NCBI RefSeq assembly: GCF_037975245.1
Contig: NC_092576.1
Location: 29,242,611-29,306,610 of the forward strand
Origin: Apostichopus japonicus
Lineage: Eukaryota > Echinodermata > Holothuroidea > Aspidochirotida > Stichopodidae
Length of the DNA: 64,000 nt
Direction of reading: 5' to 3'
In this document: positions 35,036 through 60,865 of the stretch, piece by piece
Numbering within the stretch: position 1 is the stretch's first letter
How the letters are laid out: each line of letters begins with the position of its first letter
The notes under the pieces: model-generated
The model's database searches: none
The model's input: only the letters and a program-made list of their open reading frames with translations
What the model was told of the DNA's origin: nothing
Made by a program: the position numbers and the translations under genes

Positions 35036-38000
35036 GTGGGTCCTGCATGTATGTTCTTACTTCTTTCATCGATCCTATTGCCAATTGGTAAGTTGCGCTA
35101 ACAATACCAGATCAAATTCCTCTTATTTTACCTGCAAAATGTGTATAGGTTACTAAGGTTGGCACTGTTTGTAAGAATAAACTAAACTGCATAATAACCT
35201 ACTGTTTTTTATGATTCCTTCAAGTTTTTGTTTTGCATAGTGGTTTCGCTCAGAAATATATAGATATGAGGATGAAGATGTCACATTAACAACGTTTTCA
35301 CATAACATGCACAGGATACAACGCTGAACAATTCTGTCGTCCGCAACAAACCCTTGAATTTGGATAAAGTGGTGTTCTCGACTGTTTATTTCCAAAAGAA
35401 TATTTTGGTGTTTACTGGTATGACTCTGTGGATGTTACCAAGCAACCACTCTTGTATATCCAGGAGGGGCAGAAACGTGGCCATGGATACGAATCTGGGG
35501 GGTATGATACACACCCGGATGGTTCCTTGCTGATCAATCGTGTTACCATTGAACACGAAAGGAGTTTCGCAGCCGTTCTCTTTATAACCAGAATCAGCAA
35601 CCTGGAACCAAATGAAGTTGTTGTCAATGTATTCGGTAAATCAATCAAGTCGTTTTGTTATATATCGTAGTTTATCGTTGGTTAAATTAAACTAAAACTC
35701 TGTCCAATGCAATGACATATGGATTCTCTTTTGACTTATATTATTGTTCTCGACACTTGACCAGAACATGAACAATTGTCAACCAATCATCAACTACTTA
35801 TGAAAGAAACAATAGGTGTAGGGAATTGTTTTTTATCTCTTAGTGCTCCATTATATTAGTTATATGCTCAAAAGATGTAATCAGTCTCTATTAAAAAGAA
35901 AACTTGTTGAATGGTGCACATTTTATCGCACATGGTTGGCTTATTGTTTACAACACACTGAACTATATGCTGTTCACATTTCCTTTCTTTCAGAACGCCC
36001 ACGAATAACATTCCCGGTTATTGACAAATGTATCAATAAACAAAATTGTTATCAGCAAATAGAGTGTAACGATACAATGGAATATACTGTGACTAATGCC
36101 CGACCACCTCCTCAATTATCATGGGTCAAAAGGACGTCTGGTGGTGACTTTGACGAAACTTTTAAGCTTACATTTTCCCCTAAGGGCGGATTTTATACAA
36201 CTACTGCTACCCTGAAGTTTCAAAAGCATTCAATTTTGCAATTTTATTTCTTTGTGTGTAAAGCTGAGAGCGCAATATCTATCATAGGTAATTCAGATTC
36301 GTTCCTGATAGTTGAGGTAAATATTACACCTATGAAAGAACAAGGAAACATACTCTTTCAAGAAGCGAAAACGGGAGTGTGATAACACTACCATGTGATG
36401 TACAAGACGACACGATCTTCATTGTGTGGAAGAAAAAAGTAAATGGAACACGTTACGATGTAATAGCTTATGGCTACATCAAAACAGGGACGTTCTTTCC
36501 AGAGAACCCGTACAGACTCAACCATAATGGTGCACTGGTGATTCCTCAGATTAACCAGAGTCAAAACAACGTGTATGTCTGTTACGTGAGTAACGGGATC
36601 GAGGAACACGTCAAAGGTTACAATTTAACAATCGGTAAGCTGAGATAACTTTTATATAACTCTTCACAAGATTTAGCTTTGCTATTTAATCTACCACTTG
36701 TTTCTATCGCTTGCTGTGTATACCATTGGCATTCATAGGCAAAACTATTGCAAACATGCTCTAACGTGACAAAGGCAATACAAAGTGTATTCCAAGTAAG
36801 GTTGAAATGTACGTTGTCAAGTAGATATTTAGCTGACTTAATTATAATTCTGTTAACATTTTCCACTCGTGAATCTTCCTGCATTTCCATCAGAACCGAG
36901 TGCTTCTCACTATGACATAACCGTAATATTGAACCTTGCAATTACTTTCTATCACAGAGAACGTCATTGAAGAATTCGATCAGAACAACAAATCATCTGG
37001 TGCGATAGTCATAACGATATGCCTTGTCTTACTATGTGTTATAGTAGGAATGGTCTTGGTTTTTATAGGTATAGTATTTGATTTATCATTCCAAATGGGT
37101 GTAATAAATACATATGTCTCGTTAAGTGAAACTTGCATAGGCGTCACATCAATGTAATTTTAATTGTATTCAAGTAAGATTTTTATGTAATTTCGTCAGA
37201 GAATGCTCAATTAGTTTTGAATCGTGTCTTGCATAGTACCGCTTTGTACAGATTTTCTACTGATTTTGGCAGCAAACTCTAACACAAGTCTTACTTTAAC
37301 TTGAATTCTTTTTCTCTGTTCAAGTATTTCGAGAGAGGAGAAATATAACAAAAAGCAATGACCAAACAGGTAAGGGGATTTCATTGATCTAATTCAATAA
37401 AAAGACTATAGAAATAATACGTAACAAATATTAAACAAATGCTGTAACCTTCCTTCCTTGACACAAATGAAATAAGTACCATTTTTGTATGAAATGCAAT
37501 TAATCTGTCCTTACGTTTCGACTGTGGCATATGAATAGCAATATGAATAGCAAACGGTTGTGAACAAATTGGTAACACTATTCGATTACAATTGTACTAT
37601 ACGTTATTTTGTCATCATACATTAAGTTTTACTCCTTTCAGAAAATGCATTGCCGCCTAATATAATGAGAAAAAATACTAGAATATGTAAACGGTTACAT
37701 ATATTCTTATGTTTATAGTTTACTTTTCAGAAAAGTGATGCAACACATATGATGTTCTGATGATTTAATATTTTGCAAAGTACATTATCGTCAGTAAAAA
37801 GTCTAAAAATAGCTGACCTCCGTTAATTACATTGCTTCATACTGCCTAATTAGGATAAATTGAAATATAAATGAGTCGTTTGTTTGCTGTGGTATGCTTT
37901 TTGTTTCAAAACCTTTATTGGAAAGTTAACATAACCTTCTTTATTTGTGAAGTCGAGCTTATAAAAAATGATGCAAATTCGTACAATTTTTGCGTGGATG

Positions 38001-41000
38001 AGACTGACGATTAAAGACAAGTGTCAGCAATCCTACGTTAAATATTACAATCCTTTCTATATATTAGTATAAAGCTGTCTACGTTGGAAGTCTATTGAAC
38101 AATTGTACTTCTATTCAAAGAGAAAAGTCATTTTGCGTTTCAGACGACCTTTGGACACTGACCGTTCCTTTTTAAAGCAATTTTCACACGCTAGTTTGTT
38201 TCAACATGTATACGAATGTGATAAACACATGCTAGCCTATTCCTCTTTTTGTTTAATTTGAACTTTGTCATTTTATTTGACGATGTGTTCGATGAAAGTT
38301 TCCATCGTAGGATACCACGAAATGTTGAAAAACGCGACCCACCCGTGTAGGATGAGTTTAAAAACAAAATTACCCTATTACATTACAGCCTTTCAAACCG
38401 GCACCTTTCAATTTAGTTACCTTGGAAACACAGATTGTGGAAACACATATTTAATAGACATACATTCCACTAATTATATTATTAGATACTGCATGTTACT
38501 TAAATATTGCCCTTAGAGTTATAGCAGGATCAAAACTTACACTTATTTGACCTCTGATATTTGAGATTTGTTTCTGAGGGTCATGTCTTGGGCCAACTCA
38601 GTACCAAGTTTGAAGAAAATCAGTGTAGCTGTTAAGGAGTCTCTTGACAATCTTGCAAACTGTAATAGACACAAACAGACGGATGACTCTAATATATGGA
38701 CTTTCGTCTATGGCTATGGTTTCTTACCTTAAAGACCGAGCTTACATTATTGCTTGATATCAGAAATGGGTACCCCCTCTGAAAAGGAACAACTCAGGGG
38801 TAGCAAACAAGAGCTTCAAACTGAATCAGGTATGGCAATTTTACAAATTTGTCCCATCCGATATTTTCTCTGCTGGACTATGAAATTCTGATAATCGGCT
38901 CATGATCTTTCGTTTAGTATTTTATTTTACATCTAGATTCTGTCAGGAAATAGTATTGTTGCTAAAGGTAACCTTGAGGCATGAAATTCGTAAGCCAACA
39001 TTCGTAGAAATTGAAACGGTTGGGAAGATGTTCTTCAATAAGACTTAACGTTCTTACAAATAATGAGGTTTTGAGTTTTGAAGAATAGTATGGAAATTTC
39101 TAGTAGATGACAACATTTGGAGATAAAGCGTTCACAAGGATGAGATTAATATATGGTAGCCAAATATTTTTCCTCCTTCTTTATGCACGATCTAACATTC
39201 CTGTTTGATTTCAGAAACTTGTACCTCCTTTGAAAAGGATCCTAAAATCCCTCAGAATGAAACTGAATTAGGTAAGACAATTTTACAGTTCTGCTCTGCT
39301 GGAAGATAAAGTTCATCAGCTCATGATCTTTCGTTTAGTATTTTATTTGTCATCTAAATTCTGCGAGGAAGGAATATTGTTGCTAAAGTTAAACGTGGGG
39401 AATTAAATTCGTAAGCCAACATTTGTTTACAATTGAAATGGTTTCGAAGAGGTTCTCCAATAAGACTATACGTTCTTACAAATAACAATGGTTTTAGTTA
39501 AGATATAAGGCGTTCAAAAGTTTAAGATGAATCAATGAATGAATGAATGAAAAGTTTATGCACAGCCACTACCTTGCAACACAAGATTTGCACGGTCGTG
39601 CTTTTGCACGGTCGTGCTGAAACCAAAATACAAAACTGGAGAAATTTAACAACTACAAAATGACATTACTTAGCATTCAACTTATTGAAATAAGTATCAT
39701 GATTAACAACAAAAAATAATGTTTGGGAAGTTTATTAAAACGGTTGATAGAAAGAATACTGCGAAGATGAATGTATGAATTCAAATATATGTATTTCTTC
39801 TTTAAGCACAAGCGTTCATTCTTGTTTGATTTCAGAAACTTGTACCTCCCCTGGAAAGGAACCCCTCGATGATAGAAACCCACAGACTCAATCTGAATCA
39901 GGTATGACAATTTAAAAACAATTTTATCCGAGAGTTTGCTTTGCGCGAGCAATGCAAATATAGTCATCAGCTCAGAATCTCTAAATTTTGTGTTTTATTG
40001 AATGCTGAAAGAGAAAAGATCAAAAGTTAAATATAAACGTAAATGTGCTGGCTATGAGTGGAAATATGTTGGGCAAAATAAGATCAGTGAAAGATCAAAT
40101 GTCAAATTCAGGACATAAAACATCAGAACTTCCAAATAAACCTTGATTGTTTAACGGAATACTCAAGCAAAGGTCAAAATTCAACCTGAAAATGTTGGAT
40201 GTCCTCCCCAACACCAGCTCTGATTAGTACTTTATCGAAAGTGTTTATATCAAGAGAACCAGCCGATTCACACGGGGATTACAGTAACTACCGTAAAGTT
40301 GTGGACCACAGGAAAACTGGATTGTGCTGACAAATCTGATAAATCGGTAGCATGTTCTTTATGGATTATAGTAAGAACTGAGGATATGTGTAATCCCCTC
40401 TCCCCCCCCCCCAAAAAAAACATTGATTTGTTGGAATTAAACATATCCTCAGTTCCTATTGCAATCATAATAGCACATGCTACCGATTTATAGCACGATC
40501 CAGTTTTTACTGTGGCACAAAACTTTAAAACTTACAGTAGTAACTGTGCTCTCTTTGTCTATCTGGTGAGTGAACAGAACAATTGCGCTAGTACTTATTG
40601 CTTAACTTTCACTGCGTACGAATCTTAACACGACCAGTCGATTTCTCAAGCCCAACCCAACCAACTGAAAATGTATAATTAAACAAGATTTTTTCTCTGG
40701 CCGGACTGGAAATTATTTAAAGTATAGTATACCGTACATTCGTAGCATGGCTAGGTCTAAACATTTCTCTTAATTACATTTAACAAGGATTTGTGAGTCT
40801 TCAGGGCGGGGAGCAGATTTTTGTTTACATCGGCTGCATCTTGTCTTTAAGTGCTAAGATCCATGCCCATTAAATGTGCTTACCGGTAACAATAGCCCCC
40901 CCCCCTCCCACTACCAAACCACACACACACACACACATTTTTAAGATGATTTCCACGCAAGTATAACCCGTTTATTGTAAGTTTCGATTAACACAAGATA

Positions 41001-42476
41001 TCACATTTGTATAATAAAGTGCATCTTCTCTCGATAGATAACCAAAATCATCAAGATGAAAACCAGTCGAATAAACAACATGAGCATGGCGAAATCCAGG
41101 ATCATCAAAACAACATCCAAATAAAAAAATATGTTGTTGACAGTGAAAAACCTGATCGTAAAGAAAAAGTTATCTTCTTAATTCATGGCAGTAATATTGA
41201 AATAGATGCAACTGCGTTCGTTTTGTTAAAATATGTTACAGGAGTCAAGAATAAGGATCATTTCAGCTGTGACGTCAAATGTCTGGATAACAATCAAACA
41301 CTGCAAAATTGTGGAATTGAAATGCAGATATGTACCCTCAAAGATAAGTTGTCGTCACAATTGCCGTTTGATATTACTTTCGTAATTATACCTGTATCAA
41401 TGAATGGTTCAGTTGGAACAAGGAGTACAGCATTTACAACCGATACTACAAGCATGGAGGACATAAAAGATTCGAACGATACACCAGTCACGGTTGCTAA
41501 AACAGGTTCGAGTGACGCAATCATGCAAGGGAAGATAACGCATGCAACAGATGCAGCAAGCGCATTGGACTTTAAAGAAATAACAGAACAACTTCACACA
41601 CTTACTACATGTGAAGACACGTACAAGTTGGAATACGTTAATGCAGTAGTGATACTACGAGATATCACTCAAGAACTGTCATTCCCTTTGGAGGCTTGTT
41701 TATATCATCCTGTATTTAAAATACTTGGCAAGAATTTGCGAGATAAAGTAATCGCCATGATAGCCTGTAACACAAATGGAGAATTTGACGATTTCAAAAC
41801 AAAAGGAAGTATTGAGTATCCTTCCCATGTATTCTTTTCATTGAAAAATAGTTCATTTAGTTTTTATGGAAAACAAAGTGAGAGAAATTTTAAAAACTTC
41901 AAAGTAAAGGTAAAAAATGAATCACCCGTTAGTCTTGAACATAGCATGCAGGTTTTAAGAAAACGAAAAGATCTAGTAGCTGCTATTTCAACAATTCAAG
42001 AAAGCATTGCAGCAGAAAGAAAAATTAGTAACGAGGCTACAGAAAACTACAAACAACACCTGGTTAATACTAGGGGTATCAAAGTTTCTATTGGAACTGA
42101 AAAATTGGCTTTAAACTGTATCAAATGCAAACATACTTGTATCTATATTGTTGCTTCCAAGATATCGTCCGTCTTGTCATATAGTTGTAATGTTTGTAAA
42201 TGTGACACTTGCAATCATCAAGAGTGCTCGTATAGGTTCAAAACTGAAGAGGAAATCGAAAAAGAAATGCGTGACAAAGAATTGACCTTACAACTTCAGG
42301 TCCGTACAAAGGCTGAGGAAATCGACAGTTATCTGGACTTTCTGAACGAATATGCGTTGAAACCAACTGTTTTGTCTGTTGATGGAAATGCTCAGAATAT
42401 AACAATCACAGAAAATACAAGTGAAGGAAGCGAGTCGAAAAATTTTCTAACCATTTTCAATGAGAAATTTGTGTAA
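35036..42476 (+). pseudogene. R2B: second copy of the Ig receptor, ectodomain broken, tail exon intact
   Basis: Exons equivalent to R2A: 35036-35087, 35315-35635, 35994-36634, 36958-37068, 37325-37369, 38764-38829, 39215-39271, 39836-39901, 41038-42476. The first ATG is GTG (35036); an in-frame ATG at 35051 could still give a shorter leader. Ig1 has TAA at 35365-35367 where copy A has a Lys codon. The Ig2/Ig3 exon is 641 rather than 642 nt, because one A is lost near 36370, which shifts the frame and hits TGA. The transmembrane, linker and 479-codon tail exons remain open, with the Cys/His module kept and the Walker A position equally lost ('LIHGSNIEIDA'). Full-length receptor cannot be made; a tail-only product would need another promoter or start. 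Confidence 0.8.
40272..40551. mobile_element. Foldback (MITE-like) element, copy B
   Basis: Orthologous to 29863-30132, with the same inverted arms. The loop has gained a C/A homopolymer run. Confidence 0.7.
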
Positions 42477-42606
42477 GAGTTTCATATTTGATAGAAAGTG
42501 ACTAATGAAATATTTTTTGATGGGATATCAGCAACAAGAAATCCAAACACTGACGTTAATTGTACCCTGTATCGACAATTTCAAGATACCTCACTTCAAA
42601 CTTAGT

Positions 42607-45600
42607 GTTTGTTTAAATAGTTACTTTGACTGAGTGAAACAAACTTTAAGAAATATTAAATGAATATTTTACTTTATAAAAATGCTTTTCGCAATAATAG
42701 TTATGATTTTGGCTCTCTGTTGACGCTGAAGATATTCAACCAAGAGTGACAGGAAACTTCTATGTGAGAGGTGATTAAAATCAACAATTAGACACCACTC
42801 CGCATTTCGATGACATGAGTAAGTATTGGAAATGTTAGCACTATTTTTCACCGAAAGCACTTTTTACTTGTACACCTTATTTTGCATTTGCCAATGTAAT
42901 ACAACTTTCTGTGACAAACTGTGTAATTCCATGATGGAAACTCTCCTATGAATTATTGATATATTTCTGAATGAAATTACTCATTCGCATAGTTTTCACA
43001 ATTGACGGTTGATTCGTGTTATGAATGGTTGCAATTTATATGGAATGTCTTAATGATAATTATATTAACTTGATATTGTTGGCTAGTGTAAGAATACATA
43101 AAAAATTGTATCAATGTGCATTTGCATGTATTTAATTTATCGTGTAACTACTTTTTGTGATTAGGTTCAAGTAACGGTATAACTTATCTAAGTAATCCGT
43201 GTTTTCGTAATATATATGTTGTACTTCTTCGGTATGTTTATATCTCGTCTTGCTTGAATTCATTCTTGTCATTTGCATTTCCGACACACCTGCGATGCGT
43301 GCACAGCGGACCCCAAAACGTCAAAACGTCATGGACATAAAGGTACTTAATACAAAACCCTACCTTCACAGAAACTAAACAATACTATCAGCTACAAATA
43401 ACCCACAACGGCAACTCGTTAACACTCCAACCCCCTTACCAAACCAAACATGAAACCTCTACAGGCGTACAAACGGTCGACTTGCCCGCAGGTCCACCAG
43501 TCCCCCCCCCCCCCCCCCGACGCCATAAACTGGAAGACGCCGGCCTCAAAAAGCGCTGAAAATCAGCCTCAATATGAATACACTTTGCACCGTTGCAAGA
43601 ACCAGCTCTCACGGATCAACCCTCCCACGAAAAATAATAGTACACATATTACGTCATACATGTTTCGTAATAAAGAGCATATCTGTGGTGCGTACCAAGT
43701 ATCAGTTAACGATAGATTGAAGAATAACTTTGCAACTATTAGTAATTGTTTCCCTATCGAAGTTGCTTTGCATAAGGATACGATTTTTAGACTTTCACAT
43801 TTAACCAATATATGGATTCCATTTAGTGTTGGTGTGATGGTAATGTTTATGGTGGTTACGTGGTGTTGAATAAACATACAAAACATACAAATCGGTGTAT
43901 GTTAAATTAATCCCACTCGAACCAGTTTGAAAGCGATTTATATTTGTGTCGATTAAAATTGGTCTATACCAATTTAAACCGGTAAATGTCAATTCCCGTG
44001 ATCCGATACTGATGGCCAACCGTAGGCTCTATTATTTACTGATATATACTCTGTATATACACAGTACTATACATAGGTGAAACTGTTACGTGTGGTTGAG
44101 TTATGCATTGTTTGTATTGTAAGAGAAGAAAGATCAAAGTCTGATAAGTCGATGTCAAACAATGACCCATACACTTAGTTGTGAGAAACATGGAAATAAA
44201 AAGTACAATCTCAATGCCTATTTTAACAAACATGTATTGTCTCTGCGAGAAATTATGAAACATTTTTAATAAACGTGGTTGTTGTACATCATTCATTGTT
44301 ATGACTAAAGTATCGTCATGTGAAGAGCGGCTCGTTTGTATTTTTGAAGGCTTTGGTGTTTGGGGAAGGGGTAGTTGGGCGTGGGAGTGGGGAGTTTTCG
44401 TTGCTGAGAAGTTCGGCTGGTTTTACTGCCGTTTAAGCCGCGACGTTTTGGGATACACTGGGCTGTAAAAAGAACAGTATAGTGACAAACCAGGTACTGT
44501 AACACCGCCTGGTAATGATGAACTATCATACCCTCCTACTGCAATAAAGGAGGTCACGTGACTTCCCTTTAGCAAATTTCATCGTTCCTTCATACCTAAC
44601 TCTCATTGAGAACCACAATTTTATGAAATAATTTTCCTACCTCCGCTGTGATATCATAAAATAATGAGGAATCTTTTTAAACTGTGTCAACGAATTCATA
44701 CTGCGTGAAGAGTGCCTGTGGTCACTTTCTCTCGCAAAAATAGAAGTTTCAAATACAAAAATAACTATGTTGAGCAAAAATTGTCTGAAAGGCTAACAGA
44801 AATTCAAATTTAACCATTAAAATACAAATAAATTTACGCAGATTTTATATCATGAACTTAATAAGTTTACAACTGTCCAATTCTAATTGTAGTAAGTAGA
44901 GAAGTAGATAACCATATCAAAGAAAATTCTAACACAATTTTCAAAAGGAACTAAAGATGAAAAAGGTCAAGCTGCTAACTCAATCCTTAATATAACTGTT
45001 TAATGAAACTGATGCTATTAAATAGATTAATGTATATCAAGTAGCGTTAAACCATACATTGCTTGGTCTGAGCTATAAAAGGAAACATAACGCATTCGAT
45101 CCATGTAGTAAATGACCCATTATAATGAAAATATTCCCGTACACTTTACGTTTTCTTGCTTAAATAATAGCGGGAAAATGTCTGGTATGTAGAACAGGCA
45201 CATAATATGACCACAATAATAGAAAACACAGGTCTCAAATTACAATTAAACACCGCTCAAGTCCCGGTGCCAATGTCAACGGAGTTGGTGTTACATTCCT
45301 ATTATTTGACTTGTTTGGAAAATAAATAATTATCCTTCGAGGGTTGTGATTGAACAAGCTTTGCCTAGGGATAGATATCCTAATCAAAGGTGCACTTCAC
45401 CGAATAGTGTGGTAGTTCACTAGGGTTTTTGGAATTTCTGTCAATATTATTACGGTGCCAAATGCTATGCACTCATATTCCTCTCAGTAATATACCCCCT
45501 CTAATTTCTACGCACTTCAAACTTAACTAACCTTACCACATACTATATGCAGAACACTTAAATACAGTTCTTACCAATGTGATCCTTTTTTTCCTTATAA

Positions 45601-45923
45601 TTATTGTAAAGGTGAAGGATCATATTTTTCACCGTATCGACTTTTCTCTTCTTTTGACCGCGTTCCTGTTTCCTTTACCTCAGCAACATTTCGTTTCTAG
45701 TAAAAAACATTCCATCTGATCACAATGTTTTTAAAGCTCATATGAAGGAATTCTATTTACCGCCATCGTAAACTTTAAAATATGTCGTTATTGTGTCAAT
45801 AAATAAGGTCGTTTGTTGTAAGCTTTGGCAGTTAAGTTTAACAACCATTCATAAATGACAAGCTGCTCATTGTTTTCCCAAACTAAGCACGCGTAAATTC
45901 TTTGGTGTTAAGAAGTCGTGAAA
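42607..45923. other. Long intergenic stretch before R3
   Basis: A 139-codon frame at 43450-43869 spans a poly(C) tract and ends with a hydrophobic stretch ('VGVMVMFMVV') close to AATAAA, but it has no domain, signal peptide or splice context I can defend. A C-run lies at 43502-43518. Otherwise nothing is recognised. The R3 promoter should lie in the last few hundred bases; I see no convincing TATA element there. Confidence 0.4.
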
Positions 45924-59340
<13,417 letters not shown>

Positions 59341-60865
59341 ATGGTCTTGTCTTCGTTGAATCTGATAATATGGAGGTCATGGTTCGATACCTATGTTGCT
59401 TTGTAAATTATATCTCTCATCTCATTATTGCTAAATTTATGCATGTGCTTGTAATTATGTTAGTGCCAGTTATACCGACATTAAGACAAACTGACATATA
59501 TATCTATCGTTTCCGTGTTTATACATGCTCTTTTCCATTGAACATTTGTAATATTAAATACAATGTTTCAATGTGATATATAATTATGATTTAAAATTAA
59601 CTTCTGAAGTATGACTGATTAACCACACGAGATAAGGAAAGTATTTTTAATACTTCAAACACAATAGATTGCCTGACATTCTGAAGTGGTGATAAGGACG
59701 TCATGAAAAGATGATTATTTCCTTTCGTTACCTTCATTTAAGCTTATGACTTGTATATCTTTATATACAAAACCCGTATTGGTAATTCCTTACAGAGATG
59801 TACAAAAACACTTAATTATATAGTTCCATAGACTTATGGACAGTAATCATCGGCGTCTTTTGGCGTTCTTCTTATGAAGTATTTTTTGTTTATTTTTATA
59901 TTAAATTTCTATTATTCGATTCAAAGCAGCGGTATGTACATTTCAACTTTAACGTTTTCTTCTTTCAACATCATCAGTAATCTTTTTTTCAGAAGGTAAT
60001 GAATGACAACTTCAATACAACAGCTCTTATAATAACAAAATGGTAATAAGCACCTTATCATAATGAAGCACGTAGTTACAACTAAACATACCAGACGAGA
60101 CGGGTGTTACCAGAATACCTTTTCAGTATAAAACATGTATCATGTAATACATAATTGATAACATAGCCTATAAGGAAAACGACAAATTGTGATTGCCTTA
60201 CATCTATTAGAAACGGATTTCGTTTAATCCAACAGCTTGTCATTACTAGTAGTACATTGTGGTCTTCAAGTGTCACATTAAATATTTTTTTAAAACGCGA
60301 CAATTCGTATTTGACTATTGGTTACAAAAACACAAAGTGGATTAACAATTTAGGGATCGTTCTCCTCACTGGCAACCATGAACTATAATTTATATAAACA
60401 ACTCGTGTTACAAAACTGCAGTAACTTGGAAAGTACAGCTTACAGTAGTGATTTGTGGTAGTTAGAAATAATATTCAAGTCTAATGTTGTAGTAGAAACA
60501 AACTGCATTAACAATTTCTTAGGAGTGGTCTGCCTTCCAAACCATAGCTAGTAAAAAGTTATACTTTAGGATTTAGGTTTCATTTTGTTAAGGTTTAGTT
60601 TAGGGAGGTTGTTTTCACATTACATAAAGAAGAGCCTACATCAGTTAAGTACACCGAATTAAAGGTAAAATATTAGGCATAAGTATACTGCGGCATAAAA
60701 CAACTAACTTTGAAGGAGCTTTCATAGGTTTGACTCGACAAGACATTCCGGACCCAGATTTGTATCCCTTGAACGGATGACGGTGTTCGGAATTTGTATA
60801 ACGGACTTATAACGAGCATTAATTCTACAGAGAACATAATGTGTGATAATCGCTTAAAACACTCT
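59341..60865. other. Convergent intergenic region between R3 and the DED-VLIG gene
   Basis: This holds the 3' UTR of R3 (ATTAAA near 59553 could be its polyadenylation signal) and that of the minus-strand gene. Only short frames are present and nothing else is recognised. Confidence 0.5.

Larger units (their letters stand above)
33478..42606 (+). repeat. Tandem segmental duplication, copy B
   Basis: Collinear with 22452-32211. It differs by small indels, a short insertion near 33620, lack of the 480-bp insertion, and a 16-bp duplication ('tgcacggtcgtgc') at about 39597. Confidence 0.95.

Noticed and set aside
43450-43869. 139-codon plus-strand frame with a hydrophobic end near AATAAA
   Set aside because: No domain, leader or splice context, and it crosses a poly(C) run; not strong enough to call a gene.
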